Shown here piece after piece: positions 62,067 to 64,000 of a stretch of DNA of 64,000 nucleotides; position 1 is the first letter of the stretch; each line of letters opens with the position of its first letter. The DNA is from Acinetobacter sp. CS-2 (GTDB lineage: Bacteria; Pseudomonadota; Gammaproteobacteria; Pseudomonadales; Moraxellaceae). The position numbers and the translations under genes are program-made. Below the pieces are notes generated by a model. The model did no database searches. It was not told where the DNA came from and saw only the letters and a list, made by a program, of their open reading frames with translations. The stretch is taken from NCBI RefSeq assembly GCF_016599715.1, contig NZ_CP067019.1:1488001-1552000 (forward strand). Direction: 5' to 3'.

Positions 62067-62181
62067 ATTTAATACACATAAATTTACCTGACATACAAAA
62101 AACTATCGAAACGTGCTTGGAGTGTAATGAATAGAGGTGATAGTTATATATGCTTGCATTTCTGATTGGTTGAGGTGAAAG

Positions 62182-62307
62182 ATGAAACTATTAACTTTGA
62201 TTGGTACAGGTGTGGTAGCCGGATATTGTTATAAAAAGCTTAAAGATAAGAAGAATTCAAAAAACAATAATTATCATTATATGAAGGGGGATACTAAGTC
62301 TTCATAA
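62182..62307 (+). CDS. tiny membrane-anchored phage-like protein, 41 residues
   Basis: Reads MKLLTLIGTGVVAGYCYKKL, then a basic and asparagine-rich tail ending GDTKSS. TGAGGTGAAAG gives a good ribosome site. The first 17 residues could insert in the membrane. No family known. Confidence 0.5.
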   Translation: MKLLTLIGTGVVAGYCYKKLKDKKNSKNNNYHYMKGDTKSS

Positions 62308-62324
62308 TGAAGATGGGATTGTTT

Positions 62325-62376
62325 GTGCCCTGAGAAATGTCATGTGTAAGCAATATCAGGGCACCCAGATTTTTTT
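62325..62376 (+). terminator. hairpin with T-run after the tiny membrane gene
   Basis: Stem GTGCCCTGA/TCAGGGCAC with a 22-base loop and TTTTTTT after six bases. Confidence 0.6.
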
Positions 62377-62462
62377 GATCACAAATTTATATAAAAAATT
62401 AACAACACATAAAGATGGCACTTCTATAATTCTTTGGAAAAAAATAAAAAGAGTTATTGGAA

Positions 62463-62741
62463 ATGTCTAAAATTTTTATATTAAAAGAAGTAAAAGCTAT
62501 AAGTCGTTGCGGTATGAAGATAGTGGTAGAGCAGGTATTTGAAAAGGTTTTCAATGAATATGGAAGAAACCCTATATGTGTGCCTTTACCCCAAATAGTG
62601 ATTAATGAAAATGTAATTAGTTTAGATGGTGAAAACACTTTTATTCATCCTGGAACAAAGAAAAAGTTCAGGGTAACAAGAGAGGAAGTAATGTTTAAAT
62701 CAAAATTGCCATACCTTAAAAAGAAAAATAACCCAAAGTAG
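62463..62741 (+). CDS. hypothetical protein, 92 residues
   Basis: A basic soluble protein (SKIFILKEVKAISRCGMKI at the start, FRVTREEVMFKSKLPYLKK at the end). No domain recognised. The ATG at 62463 is better than the TTG two codons earlier. Phage-like neighbourhood. Confidence 0.55.
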   Translation: MSKIFILKEVKAISRCGMKIVVEQVFEKVFNEYGRNPICVPLPQIVINENVISLDGENTFIHPGTKKKFRVTREEVMFKSKLPYLKKKNNPK

Positions 62742-62858
62742 ACAAGTGAAAACAGTTCCTGTGCATTCTCTATACTTTGTTGTTAATTTTTTAGTGCTAT
62801 CTTATTTTTGCGAAAACAAGAAAACGCAAATAAAACGAAGAAAATGACTACAGCACCG

Positions 62859-62890
62859 GCCCACTTATTTGAAGGAGTAAGTGGGCTTTT
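62859..62890 (+). terminator. terminator
   Basis: Perfect stem GCCCACTTA/TAAGTGGGC with a 10-base loop, then CTTTTAATT. Confidence 0.75.
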
Positions 62891-63090
62891 AATTGCCTGA
62901 AAGTTACCTATCAGCTTTCATCTTTAATGTTAATAAATAATTAATTAAGTTATTCTAATAATTTGATTTAATTATCATTATTTTAATTTTTGGTATATTT
63001 TGCCACTGAAAAATACTTAAATGGTGTAGAAAATAACCAACAGAAACAGCTGTAGTTTCTGAATGACCTACTCCATGGTCAGTGTTTATA

Positions 63091-63123
63091 AGCCCACCAA
63101 TGTTCTCGAGGTGGGCTTTTTTT
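63091..63123 (+). terminator. terminator
   Basis: Stem AGCCCACC/GGTGGGCT with 11-base loop and a run of T. Confidence 0.8.
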
Positions 63124-63138
63124 GTCAGGAGAAACTAG

Positions 63139-63246
63139 ATGCTCCAATTCCTACGCAAATTATTTTGCATACATGCATTTGATTACGAGTCAGACATATT
63201 TGCCGAGGTCGAATGTCGTAAGTGTGGTAAAACAAAACCTGAGTGA
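63139..63246 (+). CDS. tiny cysteine-knuckle phage-like protein, 35 residues
   Basis: Reads MLQFLRKLFCIHAFDYESDI and ends ECRKCGKTKPE. The cysteine and histidine set (FCIHAF, ECRKCG) looks like a zinc knuckle. AGGAG lies 9 bases upstream of the ATG. Intact, well spaced between terminators, and of a kind common in Acinetobacter prophages. Confidence 0.65.
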   Translation: MLQFLRKLFCIHAFDYESDIFAEVECRKCGKTKPE

Positions 63247-63277
63247 TTTCTCCATTGCCGAACGTATTACGGCATAT

Positions 63278-63320
63278 AAAACCCCGCTACATACTAGATA
63301 TTGGCGGGGTTTTTCTTTTC
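63278..63320 (+). terminator. terminator
   Basis: Stem AACCCCGC/GCGGGGTT with a 16-base loop and TTTCTTTT. Confidence 0.75.
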
Positions 63321-63335
63321 TTATTGGTGGTGTCT

Positions 63336-63512
63336 ATGACAGACAAAGTACAAGCGAAACAAGACTTAGAATTTTGCAGTGCTGAGCTGTCTAAGTATCA
63401 GAATCTCAGTAGATCTGGACTGACACGCAATGAGTTGCTGGCAATCGACGGCATTATGATTAAGCTGAAAGAGCGTATTAAGAATTTGCGTTTTGCTTTA
63501 TATGAATCCTGA
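63336..63512 (+). CDS. small helical phage-like protein, 58 residues
   Basis: Reads MTDKVQAKQDLEFCSAELSK and ends RIKNLRFALYES. It looks like one helical hairpin. The longer upstream frame is rejected because it would cross a terminator. It overlaps the next gene by 11 bases, so the two are coupled. Confidence 0.6.
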   Translation: MTDKVQAKQDLEFCSAELSKYQNLSRSGLTRNELLAIDGIMIKLKERIKNLRFALYES

Positions 63513-63948
63513 TCAATACAAAGCCTTAACTGATAAAGGTCCACTTAAAAAGAAACCATGTACCAGACCACTACCCAAAGCCGGTGAAAAATACTTAGAA
63601 GCATTTGAGCGATTGAAAGAAATTCTTGATCGCATGGAAATTAAGTATGAAGAGTATTTCCATTTTAAAAGCACGAAACACTGGCGTTTTGATTTGCACC
63701 TTATTGAATATCGTATGTTGATTGAAATAGCTGGTGGACCTTGGTCAGGTGGACGAAAAGGCAAACTGGCCACAAAAGCCTGGAGCATTGACCGGTACGA
63801 CCAGGCTGAAGAAATGGGCTATCGGTATATGCGCTTTGAAACCGGTGATATCAATATGGGTCGTGCTACCGCTTGGCTTAGAAATTTAAAGGCATCTTAT
63901 GGAACAGTTCAGACCATTCCCGCCGACGGATCTGATGGATCAGGCTGA
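63502..63948 (+). CDS. Vsr/DUF559-like nuclease-fold protein (phage-related)
   Basis: A 148-residue protein with a nuclease-like core: WRFDLHLIEYRMLIEIAGG carries an aspartate and a glutamate in the D-(x)n-E pattern of PD-(D/E)xK enzymes, and RYMRFETGDINMGRATAWL closes it like Vsr/DUF559 proteins. Acinetobacter prophages often carry a protein of this kind near the packaging genes. The exact family and catalytic residues need structure-based confirmation. Confidence 0.65.
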   Translation: MNPDQYKALTDKGPLKKKPCTRPLPKAGEKYLEAFERLKEILDRMEIKYEEYFHFKSTKHWRFDLHLIEYRMLIEIAGGPWSGGRKGKLATKAWSIDRYDQAEEMGYRYMRFETGDINMGRATAWLRNLKASYGTVQTIPADGSDGSG

Positions 63949-64000
63949 GGAAGAAGAAGCGATTCGTTTGGCACCGGCACCAGAGCTTAAAGAATGGGTC
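63899..64000 (+). CDS. start of a further phage-like gene (3' end outside window)
   Basis: The first 34 residues, MEQFRPFPPTDLMDQAEEEE followed by AIRLAPAPELKEWV, overlapping the end of the nuclease-fold gene by 50 bases. It might be the phage metallopeptidase-like protein that often follows, but too little is visible to be sure. Confidence 0.45.
   Translation, partial: MEQFRPFPPTDLMDQAEEEEAIRLAPAPELKEWV

Noticed and set aside
63243..63335. Upstream extension of the 58-residue gene
   Set aside because: It would be coded across a terminator hairpin; the ATG at 63336 has a better ribosome site.
63122..63385. A frame from a non-ATG start across 63.1-63.4 kb
   Set aside because: It runs through a terminator, and a better intact 35-residue gene lies in another frame.

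Overview
The window reads as chromosome of an Acinetobacter species. The basis is the 16S rRNA sequence, the moderately AT-rich base composition, the alkM gene with a divergent AraC-type regulator, a complete cydP-cydA-cydB-cydX-ybgE operon, and many proteins with a typical Acinetobacter look. About 58 kb is ordinary core genome. The last 6 kb is accessory DNA with two insertion sequences and what looks like a decayed prophage.

Layout. 1-3.6 kb: enolase (5' end outside the window), ftsB, ispD and rodA. 3.7-7.7 kb: a frameshifted gene, then the cytochrome bd oxidase operon on the minus strand, including the 33-residue CydX. 8-12.4 kb (minus): porin, HIT protein, YARHG protein, a hydroxyisobutyrate-dehydrogenase-like enzyme and a PHA-synthase-like hydrolase. 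12.5-20.2 kb (plus): metZ, ybaB-recR, rnd, a YcgL protein, a MoxR ATPase/VWA pair and trpB. 20.3-29.1 kb: small proteins, two M16 peptidase genes that look damaged at their junction, ftsY, two tandem nitroreductase paralogues and a DUF2057 protein. 29.3-35.1 kb: a complete rRNA operon (16S, tRNA-Ile, tRNA-Ala, 23S, 5S) with a recognisable promoter and terminator. 35.3-45.7 kb: lytic transglycosylase, DJ-1/PfpI protein, GNAT acetyltransferases, two acyl-CoA dehydrogenases, an ABC1 kinase, an LprI-like protein, prmB and aroC. 45.8-54.6 kb: a tandem glycine riboswitch ahead of a DadA-type flavoenzyme, a frameshifted HEPN-like gene coupled to an LprI-like gene, ispF, a phosphatase-like protein, aroG, a TauE/SafE permease and lpxB. 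53.7-56.0 kb: alkR/alkM, with two 21-bp-spaced direct repeats between them.

From 56.5 kb the sequence changes. A MarR-type regulator gene is cut by an IS3-family element, with loss of its middle. After it come many very small genes, each followed by its own hairpin terminator. An IS4-family element sits inside one of those terminators with a 12-bp target duplication. There is also an initiator-type tRNA-Met with an unusual 1-72 mismatch, and finally a Vsr/DUF559-like nuclease-fold gene and the start of a further gene. I read this as the edge of a degraded prophage, because the small genes carry frameshifts and stops.

I found no CRISPR array, no defence island and no clear new multi-gene system. 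The best leads are the three 12-mer repeats upstream of the cyd operon, the candidate AlkR operator, the damaged M16 pair, the HEPN-like frameshift, and the tiny-gene/terminator cassette with its tRNA.
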